Shown: positions 1 to 5,632 of the stretch, piece after piece | How the letters are laid out: every line of letters starts with the position of its first letter | How positions within the stretch are numbered: the first letter of the stretch is position 1 | From: Pseudonocardiales bacterium | Lineage (GTDB): Bacteria; Actinomycetota; Actinomycetes; Mycobacteriales; Jatrophihabitantaceae | DNA: 6,494 nucleotides | Direction: 5' to 3' | Assembly (NCBI GenBank): GCA_025465405.1 | Contig: JAODNL010000614.1 | Span: 1-6,494 of the forward strand | The notes under the pieces: model-generated | Told to the model about the DNA's origin: nothing | The model's input: only the letters and a program-made list of their open reading frames with translations | Database searches by the model: none | Translations under genes and position numbers: made by a program

Positions 1-7
1 CGACACC

Positions 8-12
8 AGGAG
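8..12 (+). promoter_or_regulatory. Ribosome binding site that fixes a TTG start
   Basis: AGGAG lies six bases before the TTG at 19. It supports TTG as the start codon rather than the in-frame GTG at 28, which would cut into the N-terminal strand before the nucleotide-binding motif. Confidence 0.75.
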
Positions 13-18
13 TGCGCG

Positions 19-990
19 TTGAGCATCGTGAATCTGTCCGACCGCGTCGTCATCGTGACTGGGGCCGGGCGTGGTCTCGGCCGAACGCACGCACTGTCGC
101 TCGCGGGCCGTGGCGCCTCGGTGGTGGTGAATGATCTCTCGCGCGAGCACGCCGAGTCGGTTGTTGCCGAGATCGAAGCCGGTGGTGGTAAGGCGCTCGC
201 GTCACTCGAGTCCATCTCGGAGCCGAAGAACGGCCAAGCGATCGTGGATCTCGCCGTCGACCGGTTCGGCACCGTCGACGCGATCGTCAACAATGCGGGC
301 TTTCTGCGCAACGCCGAGTTCGAGGAGCAGACACCGGACACTCTGACGGCGCTGCTTGACGTGCATCTCAGTGGTCCGTTCTTCCTCACGCAGGCGGCCT
401 GGCCGGTTATGCGCGCCCAGGGCTACGGCCGAGTAGTCATGACCAGTTCCGCCGGCGGGATGTTCGCCATGGGTGGCCAGGCGAACTACGCCGCGGCCAA
501 GGCAGGCGTGTACGGGCTTACCAAGGCGCTTGCCTTCGAAGGACGGCCGCACGGCATCCTGGTCAACGCGGTGCTGCCACACGCGAACACCGAGATCCGC
601 AACCACGACCCGGCCATGCAGACCGACCCGAGCCGTAAAGAAGCGGAGCGGCGATGGGCAGCCGAGCACGGCGCCAACTTCAAGCCCGGCGTCATGGACG
701 CCGTGCGGCCGGTCCGCCTGCCCGAGGCGGTGTCCTCGTTCGTCACCTTCCTCGCGAGCACGGCGTGCGAGATCACCGGCGAAGCGTTCGCGGTCGGGTG
801 CGGGCGGTATGCCCGCGTCTTCGTCGGCGAGACACTCGGCTGGACGGCCGCCAACCCCGCTGACGTCGACCCCGACGACATCGTGCACAACCTCGACGCC
901 GTGCGTTCGACCGATCGTTACCGGATCCCGGAAAACCTGTACGAGGAGATGGAACTGATGGCGGTCGCGACCGGGCGATGGACGCCGTAG
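19..990 (+). CDS. Short-chain dehydrogenase/reductase, NAD-type, with C-terminal extension
   Basis: A classical SDR oxidoreductase of 323 residues, expected to act in the cytoplasm on a secondary alcohol or ketone. The cofactor motif TGAGRGLG is at residues 14-21. Asp39, in VVVNDLS at the end of the second strand, favours NAD(H) over NADP(H). NNAG is at 91-94, and the catalytic Ser144, Tyr157 and Lys161 (YAAAK) are all present. The N-terminal half resembles the (3R)-hydroxyacyl-CoA dehydrogenase domain of MFE-2-type enzymes and the mycobacterial Hsd4A/Rv3502c group, so a fatty acyl-CoA or sterol side-chain substrate is plausible but is inference. At 323 residues it is longer than a minimal SDR (about 250); the last 70 or so residues form an acidic extension. 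The TTG start has a good AGGAG. It converges on the PPOX gene downstream, and its upstream partners lie outside the window. Confidence 0.9.
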   Translation: MSIVNLSDRVVIVTGAGRGLGRTHALSLAGRGASVVVNDLSREHAESVVAEIEAGGGKALASLESISEPKNGQAIVDLAVDRFGTVDAIVNNAGFLRNAEFEEQTPDTLTALLDVHLSGPFFLTQAAWPVMRAQGYGRVVMTSSAGGMFAMGGQANYAAAKAGVYGLTKALAFEGRPHGILVNAVLPHANTEIRNHDPAMQTDPSRKEAERRWAAEHGANFKPGVMDAVRPVRLPEAVSSFVTFLASTACEITGEAFAVGCGRYARVFVGETLGWTAANPADVDPDDIVHNLDAVRSTDRYRIPENLYEEMELMAVATGRWTP

Positions 991-1008
991 GCCGCACGGG
1001 CCGCCTAC
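987..1008 (+). terminator. Hairpin overlapping the SDR stop codon
   Basis: GTAGGC (987-992) pairs with GCCTAC (1003-1008) around an 10-base GC-rich loop, and the left arm includes the TAG stop. There is no U-tract, only a short pyrimidine-rich stretch around 1017-1022. Factor-independent terminators without U-tracts are common in actinobacteria, so it may end the SDR transcript. Its position between convergent genes fits. The remaining gap to 1177 shows no gene or other clear signal. Confidence 0.4.
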
Positions 1009-1177
1009 CGCCGATGTTCTTCCGGGGCCTGGACGTGACATTGCAGCGGCCGCGTCATAGCCGGGCAACCACCTCGTGATGTCGGCATCTGGGTGATGCG
1101 CTCCAAGTAGGCGTGGGCGCAACAACTGATTGGCGTCGGCAGGTGGCGCTGATGCCGCGAGCACACCGGCCTGACCG

Positions 1178-1671
1178 TCACGACCGGTTCCGCTCGGCCA
1201 GGTCTTGCAGGAATCGCGGTGGTCGGCCGGCGCCGAAGTCGTAATAACGCGCCCAGTGCGGCGTGATCGCGATGCGCGCCATCTGGTCGTACATCTCGCG
1301 GCAGTTCTCCTCGAACTGGGCCACCGCTTCGGCGTCCATAATTTTCCTGGCGCCGGCGAGGTACTCCTCAGGTACGCCGTCGACGATCTCGACGCTCGCA
1401 CGCCCGCGTATGAAAGGGCTCGTGCCTGGTCGGGCGTTTCGCCGACGTCGATCGTCAGGGCGACGTCCGGGCGAGCCGACAGCGCCGTGGCCTTGGGTGA
1501 GGTCGTGGCCGTGGAGATCACGACCTGATCGCCGGTCCAGAAGAAGCCGATCGGGATCACCCGCGGTGTTCCCTCCTTCCCGATATAAGCCAGGCGCGCC
1601 ATCGAGGTGGACGTGAGCGGTTCTTGCGCGCCGGTCCTGGCCAGTTCGTCATCGATGTCTTGCCACTCCAT
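1178..1671 (-). pseudogene. PPOX-fold F420/flavin-dependent oxidoreductase, frameshifted
   Basis: Read on the minus strand from ATG at 1671, residues 1-86 (to ...DQARAL) match the pyridoxamine 5'-phosphate oxidase-like split-barrel family, with MARLAYIGKEGTPRVIPIGF as the first strands. The frame then breaks. The rest of the family sequence, starting IRGRASVEIVDGVPEEYL and ending ...FLQDLAERNRS with TGA at 1178-1180, continues in another frame from 1411. Inserting one base at 1412-1416 (CTTTC on the coding strand) restores a 164-residue protein of normal family length. Either it is a young pseudogene, since the remainder is intact, or there is a sequencing error in the T run. The start is backed by GGAAGGAG. 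Family members reduce or oxidise small molecules using FMN or F420; the substrate here is unknown. The promoter region resembles that of the neighbouring DGPF gene. Confidence 0.85.
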
Positions 1672-1724
1672 GAGGCGTCTCCTTCCGTTATGGACCGACC
1701 ATCAGGGCCGCGTTCGTACCGGGC

Positions 1725-1752
1725 GACGGCGACCGCTGTGCCAGGTTCGATG
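1725..1752 (-). promoter_or_regulatory. Possible ECF42-type promoter for the PPOX gene
   Basis: On the minus strand CATCGA (1747-1752) is followed after 18 bases by CGTC (1725-1728), a degenerate match to the TGTCGA-N17-CGTC promoter of the DGPF gene. The following leader (1696-1728) matches the DGPF leader (3394-3425) at 28 of 32 aligned positions with one gap. That conservation argues that both start sites are used in the same way. The -35 is weaker (4 of 6) and the spacer one base longer, so activity may be lower. Confidence 0.45.
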
Positions 1753-1755
1753 AGT

Positions 1756-1781
1756 CGGGACAACAAGAGGGGACGGTCCCG
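1756..1781 (-). terminator. Inverted repeat after the sigma factor gene
   Basis: CGGGAC (1756-1761) and GTCCCG (1776-1781) form a six-pair stem with a 14-base loop, 28 bases beyond the sigma factor stop. A shorter competing palindrome GGGAC-G-GTCCC lies at 1770-1780. No U-tract follows. It may end the DGPF-sigma transcript before the PPOX promoter, but support is only structural. Confidence 0.25.
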
Positions 1782-1808
1782 CGCTGCAGCAATCGGATGA
1801 GACGGACA

Positions 1809-2963
1809 TCAACCTCGCAGCACGTCGTGGAGGCGTGCTGCCTGTCGGGTGAGGTGATCGCGCTCGGCGAGGTTGGTGGCACCGCGGGCCGCGTCCCCGT
1901 ACAGCCGAGCCGCGAGCGCGAGCTCGCCGGCTCGCTCCCGAAGGTAGGCCGCCACCGCCGTGTACCTGGGAACCACCGGATCCACCTGTTCGAGGGCGGC
2001 CAGACCGGCCTGTGCCCCGTCCGCCTCACCCACCGCGACGGCACGGTTCAAACGTACGACGGGGTTGTCGGTGAGACGGTCGAGCTCGTCGTACCACTCC
2101 ACGATCTGCACCCAGTCGGTCTCGTCCGCCTTCGGTGCGTCGGCGTGCAGGGCGGCGATGGCGGCCTGCGCCTGGTATTCGCCGAGCCGGTCGCGGGCCA
2201 GCGCCGCCTGCAGGGTCGCCACCCCCTCAGCGATCAGTTCGGTGTCCCACCGGGACCGGTCCTGCTCCGCCAGCGGGACGAGCGCGCCATCGGGTGTCCT
2301 ACGCGCGGCGCGGCGTGCATGGTGCAGCAGCATCAGCGCGAGCAGGCCGGACGCCTCCTCGTCGTCGGTCATCGACGTCACCTGTCGGGTCAGCCGGATC
2401 GCCTCGTCGGCGAGGTCGACCTCGCCGCTGTAGCCCTCGTTGAACACCAGATAGAGCACCCGCAGGACGGTGGCGAGGTCACCGTCCTGCCAGTGCTCGT
2501 CGAAGTGCACGTCCGAGACGGTGCGCTTGGCCCGGCTGATGCGCTGGGCCATGGTTGCCTCGGGCACCAGGTACGCCTCCGCGATCTGCCGTGTTGTCAG
2601 GCCGCCCACCGCCCGCAGCGTGAGCGCCACCGCGGATGCCGGGGTGAGCGACGGGTGAGCGCACAGAAAGTAGAGCTGCAGGGTGTCGGCCGTGTCCTTG
2701 GTCGGGCCCGGCGGTGGCTCGGCCTCGACTCGGGCCTCGCGGGCGCGCCGGGAGTTCTCCGCCCGGGTCGTGTCCACGAACTTCCGCCAGGCGACCGTGG
2801 TCAGCCAGCCCTTCGGATCCGCCGGTGGGTCCTTCGGCCACGTCGCCAGCGCCCGGATCAGCGCCTCCTGCACGGCGTCCTCGGCCGTCGCGAAGTCGGC
2901 TCCACGACGGATGAGGACACCGGTGACCGCGGGTATCAGCGTCCGCAGCAGTGCTTCGTTCAC
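1809..2963 (-). CDS. ECF42-type RNA polymerase sigma factor with C-terminal helical-repeat (DUF6596) domain
   Basis: A 384-residue sigma-70 family factor. Region 2 spans about residues 1-75 (FATAEDAVQEALIRAL, then PKGWLTTVAWRKFVD). Region 4 spans about 92-150 (LFLCAHP-like segment, then LTTRQIAEAYLVPEATMAQRISRAKR). From about 155 to the end is the long alpha-helical extension typical of this group, including YLVFNEGYSG, RLNRAVAVGE and LYGDAAR. Classical ECF factors are about 200 residues; the extension plus an adjacent DGPF-protein gene defines the ECF42 group, which has no dedicated anti-sigma factor and whose extension is reported to be needed for activity. The GTG start at 2963 overlaps the DGPF stop as GTGA, with only a weak ribosome site, indicating translational coupling. 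The frame is open further upstream to 3449, but that part is antisense-frame to the DGPF gene. It is expected to direct transcription of its own operon. Confidence 0.93.
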   Translation of the reverse strand: MNEALLRTLIPAVTGVLIRRGADFATAEDAVQEALIRALATWPKDPPADPKGWLTTVAWRKFVDTTRAENSRRAREARVEAEPPPGPTKDTADTLQLYFLCAHPSLTPASAVALTLRAVGGLTTRQIAEAYLVPEATMAQRISRAKRTVSDVHFDEHWQDGDLATVLRVLYLVFNEGYSGEVDLADEAIRLTRQVTSMTDDEEASGLLALMLLHHARRAARRTPDGALVPLAEQDRSRWDTELIAEGVATLQAALARDRLGEYQAQAAIAALHADAPKADETDWVQIVEWYDELDRLTDNPVVRLNRAVAVGEADGAQAGLAALEQVDPVVPRYTAVAAYLRERAGELALAARLYGDAARGATNLAERDHLTRQAARLHDVLRG

Positions 2964-3370
2964 TCCGCGACGGTGGGTGCGGCGGTCAGGAACGGACGTA
3001 GCTCGAGCCATTCGTAGATCGGCTTGCCGTCCGGGCCAGGCGCGGCCGAGAGCTCGCCCGCCAGCTCGAGGGCTCGCTCGTACGTCTCCACGTCGATCAC
3101 CATCCACCCGGCGATCAGGTCCTTGGTCTCCGCGAACGGGCCGTCGGTGACCGGCGGCCGGCCGTCGCCGCCGTAACGGACGAACGTCCCCTCCGGGGAC
3201 AGCGCCTGGCCGTCCACGTACTCGCCCGTGCCCTCCAACCTGGCCGCGAAGTCGCGCATGTACTGCATGTGCGCGTCGATCTCCGTCGGCGCCCACCGGT
3301 CCATCGGGTCGTAGTCGACGAGGGGCGCCGGACCGCCTCGGTAGTGCTTGAGCAACAGGTACTTGGCCAT
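2960..3370 (-). CDS. DGPF/YCII-domain protein, ECF42 partner
   Basis: A 136-residue cytoplasmic protein of the YCII-related family. It begins MAKYLLLKHY, has the diagnostic DGPF at residues 76-79 (TDGPFAETKDLIAGWMVIDV), and ends with the common strand IYEWLELRPF. The family has a dimeric ferredoxin-like alpha/beta fold; its biochemical role is unknown, though DGPF genes are the main targets of ECF42 factors. The start at 3370 is chosen because AAGGAGGA lies just upstream and family members begin M(A/K)KY. An in-frame ATG at 3400 would add ten unconserved residues (VAPHRRRTL) within the leader. It is the first gene of the operon, and the sigma factor gene overlaps its stop by four bases. A TGTCGA/CGTC promoter lies 52 bases upstream. 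Confidence 0.92.
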   Translation of the reverse strand: MAKYLLLKHYRGGPAPLVDYDPMDRWAPTEIDAHMQYMRDFAARLEGTGEYVDGQALSPEGTFVRYGGDGRPPVTDGPFAETKDLIAGWMVIDVETYERALELAGELSAAPGPDGKPIYEWLELRPFLTAAPTVAE

Positions 3371-3421
3371 GAGTGTCCTCCTTCGGTGCGGCGCGACCAT
3401 TGTGGCCGCGTTCGCACCGGG

Positions 3422-3448
3422 GACGAAGCCGGCCGCGGATTCTCGACA
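3422..3448 (-). promoter_or_regulatory. ECF42-type promoter of the DGPF-sigma operon
   Basis: On the minus strand TGTCGA (3443-3448) and CGTC (3422-3425) are separated by 17 bases. As I recall the published ECF42 signature, it is TGTCGA in the -35 and CG(A/T)C in the -10 region, so this is an exact match. TGTCGA was noticed nowhere else in the window in this orientation. The site implies that the sigma factor drives its own operon. The leader from the -10 to the start codon is about 50 bases and ends in AAGGAGGA. Confidence 0.8.
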
Positions 3449-3530
3449 TCGGTCCGCGAAGAAACTCGCAGCAAGTCGGCAGTCAGCCCGGCCGGTGATC
3501 GGAATCGCTCGATGCTCGCAGCCTAAGCCC

Positions 3531-3569
3531 CCTGGATCAGCGCAGTCCCTGCGGTCGTGCTGATCAAGG
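3531..3569 (-). terminator. Strong two-tier hairpin between the SDR gene and the DGPF promoter
   Basis: CCTGGATCAGC (3531-3541) pairs with GCTGATCAAGG (3559-3569) at 10 of 11 positions. Inside, GCAG (3542-3545) pairs with CTGC (3549-3552), leaving a six-base one-sided bulge. It lies 85 bases past the stop of the SDR gene, whose transcription runs this way, so it probably ends the LysR-SDR transcript before the next promoter. No U-tract follows on either strand. The rest of 3449-3653 holds no convincing gene. Confidence 0.45.
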
Positions 3570-3653
3570 CCCCGACCTGGGCACCTTCCCCTCGGGCTAC
3601 AGGTTTCACCGTGGCCGGTCCCTCAGCTCACGCACGCGCAGTGGCTGGCGCGG

Positions 3654-4373
3654 CTATACGAGCAGTGCTCCGCCGTCGACGTTGATCACCGCGCCGGTGC
3701 CGTAGCCCTGGGTCATGCAGTAGAGATACGCCCGGGCGATGTCCTCGACCTCGCCGATGCGACCCACCGGCAAGGCGGCGCCGGCGCCTTCGTACATCTC
3801 CGCGCGTGCGGTATCGCTCATCTGTCCCCATAACGGGCTCCGGACCACACCCGGGGCCACGGTGTTGACTCTAATCGGGGCAAGCTCGATGGCCAACGCC
3901 CGAGTCAGCGACGCGATCGCGCCGCAGACGCTGGCGGCGAGCGCCCAGCCGGCGCCGGGGCGCTCGCCGGCGCTACCGGACGTCAGGGTCACCGATCCGC
4001 CCGGACGCAGGTGAGGAACGGCACCGTGAACGATGTTGAGGGCGCCGAAGTATCGGGTCTGGAAGAAGCCGCGGGCGCGGTCGAGGTCAAGGTCGCTGAT
4101 CGGCATCAGTGAGAGCGCCTCACCCGCCGTGTACACCAGGTGATCGATGTCGCCGAGCGCGTCGAAGAAGCGGCCGACGGCGTCGGTGTCCTGCACGTCC
4201 ACCGGTTGGCCAGTGGCCGACGGGCCAAGGTCGGCGAGGGCGGCATCGATGCTGGACTGACGGCTCGACGCCACGATGACCGTGGCGCCGGCGGCGATGC
4301 TGGCTCGGGCGATGGCCAGGCCGATGCCGGAAGTTCCACCGATGATGACGACTCGTTGATCCTGTAACAACAT
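3654..4373 (-). CDS. Atypical SDR-fold protein lacking the YxxxK dyad
   Basis: A 239-residue Rossmann-fold SDR protein. The cofactor motif GGTSGIG is at 12-18, and SSR at 36-38 after the second strand suggests NADP(H). The NNAG position reads YTAG (81-84), and TSGSAG (131-136) covers the catalytic serine region. Aligned on LTRALAIELAPIRVN (156-170), the usual Tyr and Lys positions hold Ala146 and Cys150 (ALAASVCGA). I recall an SDR subgroup, GW-x-A-A-x-x-x-GA-x-x-x-LTRAL, with the same loss, so it is probably a lineage trait rather than decay. The C-terminus NVDGGALLV is complete. GGGGAG precedes the ATG. The gene lies directly downstream of lysR in the same direction, 114 bases away, with two LysR-type boxes in the gap, so LysR control is likely. 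Reaction unknown: it may use other residues, bind NADP(H) as a sensor, or act as a pseudoenzyme. Confidence 0.88.
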   Translation of the reverse strand: MLLQDQRVVIIGGTSGIGLAIARASIAAGATVIVASSRQSSIDAALADLGPSATGQPVDVQDTDAVGRFFDALGDIDHLVYTAGEALSLMPISDLDLDRARGFFQTRYFGALNIVHGAVPHLRPGGSVTLTSGSAGERPGAGWALAASVCGAIASLTRALAIELAPIRVNTVAPGVVRSPLWGQMSDTARAEMYEGAGAALPVGRIGEVEDIARAYLYCMTQGYGTGAVINVDGGALLV

Positions 4374-4437
4374 TGCGGACTCCCCATACGTGGATGCAGC
4401 GGTACGGGTCCCATGGTGTGAGCCAGCCGGGGCGGGG

Positions 4438-4443
4438 GTCCAA
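4438..4443 (-). promoter_or_regulatory. Candidate -35 element of the SDR gene
   Basis: TTGGAC on the minus strand abuts the proximal LysR-type box (4444-4456). No good -10 lies at 17-19 bases; CACCAT (4413-4418) at 19 is the best. A poor -10 next to an activator site is usual for LysR-activated promoters. A start near 4408 would put the distal box close to -63. Confidence 0.35.
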
Positions 4444-4456
4444 GACCTATCCGGTC
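4444..4456. promoter_or_regulatory. Proximal LysR-type box upstream of the SDR gene
   Basis: GACC-TATCC-GGTC is a dyad sharing the core ACCTATCNGGT with the two other boxes. Its core lies exactly 21 bp, two helical turns, from the distal box and touches the candidate -35. This resembles the activation-binding site of LysR-regulated promoters. It is less symmetric with the others in the outer bases, as activation sites commonly are. Confidence 0.6.
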
Positions 4457-4463
4457 GGTTGCG

Positions 4464-4478
4464 ATACCTATCGGGTAT
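4464..4478. promoter_or_regulatory. Distal LysR-type recognition box upstream of the SDR gene
   Basis: ATACC-TATCG-GGTAT is a perfect dyad with the T-N11-A pattern of LysR-type operators. The 19 bp around it (4463-4481) differ at a single position from the box upstream of lysR (5412-5430). It sits nine bases past the lysR stop codon and about 90-105 bases before the SDR start codon. Confidence 0.75.
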
Positions 4479-4487
4479 GACCGGAGA

Positions 4488-5375
4488 CTATGCGTCCTGG
4501 GCTCGACCGCCGAAGTGGGACCGCGCGAACTCGGCGAACTCGTTGACCAGCTTCGAACGGCGACCGGACTGCCAGGCCAAGCACACCTGGTTGGGGGCAA
4601 GGTCGGCGACGAGTACCCCCGTCACGTCGGGACGCCGGTAGAACCCGGCGGTGCTCGCGGGCAAAATTGAGATGCCCTGCCCGCTCGCCACGTGTTCGAG
4701 CTTCTCCTCGACCGTGCGCGGATGAGGATAGGCCCGTTGGGCGAAGCGCTGTCGTAGCTCGGTCGCGATATCGCGCCATTCGGGCACCGCGTCGGGGTCC
4801 TGCAGCAGGTGCTCGTCCGCCAAATCGGCGATACTCACCTCGTCCTTGCCGGCGAGGACATGCTCGATCGGCAGCATCACCATGCGAGGCTCGGAGAACA
4901 GCGGCTCGACCCGCAGACCGCGTTGCACCACGGGAAGCCGAATCAAGCCGACGTCCACACGCGCATCCAGGATCACCGCCGCCTGATCATCCCAGCTGGT
5001 TCGGAGCACCTCGACGGAGAGCGTCGGATGCGCCGCCCGCAGCGCTTGAACCGGGCCGGTGACGATCAACCCGGGCATGAACCCGACGACAAAGGAGTTG
5101 GTACCCCGCGCGGCGCGGTTGATCCGTCGCTGAACGACCCCCGCCTGCTCGATCAGTGTTGGGGCGTCCTCCAGCAGTTGCTCGCCCGCCTTGGTGAGTT
5201 GCGTGCCTCGATGGTCGCGAACGAAGAGCGGCACCCGCAGTTCCTGCTCGAGCGCACGGATCTGACGTGACAGCACCGGCTGCGCGATATGCAACTCCTC
5301 GGCGGCCCGGCTGTAATTGAGGTGTTTCGCCAGCGCCAGGAAGTATCGAATCTTGCGCAGATCAAGATCGCTCAT
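4488..5375 (-). CDS. LysR-type transcriptional regulator
   Basis: A 295-residue protein, the normal length for the family. The N-terminal winged helix-turn-helix spans about residues 5-64, with the characteristic NYSRAAEELHIAQPVLSRQIRAL segment (20-42) and LFVRDHRGTQLTKAG. A linker helix follows, and the co-inducer-binding domain runs from about 92 to 290. Such regulators act as tetramers that bend DNA and activate a target gene when a small ligand binds; the ligand here is unknown. The ATG at 5375 has GGAGGAG just upstream. A box nearly identical to the one before the SDR gene lies 38-52 bases upstream of this start, as expected for autoregulation. The downstream SDR gene is the obvious target. 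The arrangement is co-directional, unlike the divergent regulator/target layout more usual for the family. Confidence 0.95.
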   Translation of the reverse strand: MSDLDLRKIRYFLALAKHLNYSRAAEELHIAQPVLSRQIRALEQELRVPLFVRDHRGTQLTKAGEQLLEDAPTLIEQAGVVQRRINRAARGTNSFVVGFMPGLIVTGPVQALRAAHPTLSVEVLRTSWDDQAAVILDARVDVGLIRLPVVQRGLRVEPLFSEPRMVMLPIEHVLAGKDEVSIADLADEHLLQDPDAVPEWRDIATELRQRFAQRAYPHPRTVEEKLEHVASGQGISILPASTAGFYRRPDVTGVLVADLAPNQVCLAWQSGRRSKLVNEFAEFARSHFGGRAQDA

Positions 5376-5412
5376 GGGCTCCTCCGGCTATGCGGGATAC
5401 CACCCACCAACG

Positions 5413-5427
5413 ATACCTATCAGGTAT
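5413..5427. promoter_or_regulatory. LysR-type box upstream of lysR (autoregulatory operator)
   Basis: ATACC-TATCA-GGTAT is a perfect dyad with T-N11-A, inside a 19-bp sequence (5412-5430) matching 4463-4481 at 18 positions. It lies 38-52 bases before the lysR start, where it would overlap the promoter (TATCGT at 5410-5415 is a possible -10), favouring repression. A further half-site GATACC is at 5396-5401. Confidence 0.75.
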
Positions 5428-5609
5428 GACGCGGCGAGTTCACAGTGCGTCGAGTACAAGACAAGCCTGCAATATAAGGTACTTACTGTCAGTGGCCGAG
5501 CATCTCAGCTCCGCAGATGTCATTGCAGCGTAAGGGTTTCCAGCTTTTTCAACGGCGGCCAAAATGTGGGGGCCACGTCCGGCGAATCATTGGCTCCGAA
5601 TCACGACAT
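5428..5609. other. Gene-free spacer between lysR promoter and toxin gene
   Basis: No convincing coding region is seen on either strand. The stretch is visibly poorer in G/C than its surroundings, for example around 5470-5500 and 5535-5565. On the minus strand a small stem GTGG-CCC-CCAC (5566-5576) is followed by ATTTTG, a weak candidate for a terminator after the toxin gene. The lysR -35 probably lies in the right-hand part near 5430-5450 but cannot be named. Confidence 0.4.
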
Positions 5610-5632
5610 GATCGGTGCCGCACGACCCGATC
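5610..5632 (-). terminator. Hairpin at the toxin stop codon
   Basis: GATCGG (5610-5615) pairs with CCGATC (5627-5632) around an 11-base loop; on the minus strand the hairpin begins inside the TGA stop of the toxin gene. There is no U-tract. It may terminate or stabilise the 3' end of the toxin-antitoxin transcript. Confidence 0.35.

Noticed and set aside
1083..1157. Inverted pair CGGCATC / GATGCCG in the convergent spacer
   Set aside because: Seven-base arms 61 bases apart are too weak to propose a structure.
1410..1420. Programmed -1 frameshifting in the PPOX gene
   Set aside because: The codon phase does not fit a slippery site, no downstream structure is evident, and this family is not known to use it; a mutation or sequence error is simpler.
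202..1671. Open frame of 489 codons on the minus strand
   Set aside because: Only its first 86 codons are real (the PPOX N-terminus). After the frameshift it reads through the wrong frame and then antisense to the SDR gene.
1797..3017. Open frame of 406 codons on the plus strand
   Set aside because: It is the antisense of the sigma factor and part of the DGPF gene; its translation has no family features and is Arg/Gly-rich, as expected for a shadow in high-GC DNA.
2964..3449. Upstream extension of the sigma factor frame
   Set aside because: It overlaps the DGPF gene in another frame and has low-complexity composition; the GTG at 2963 matches the usual family N-terminus.
1038..5530. Repeat of CATTGCAGCG near 1038 and at 5521-5530
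   Set aside because: A single 10-base match within 6.5 kb is expected by chance, and no flanking similarity extends it.
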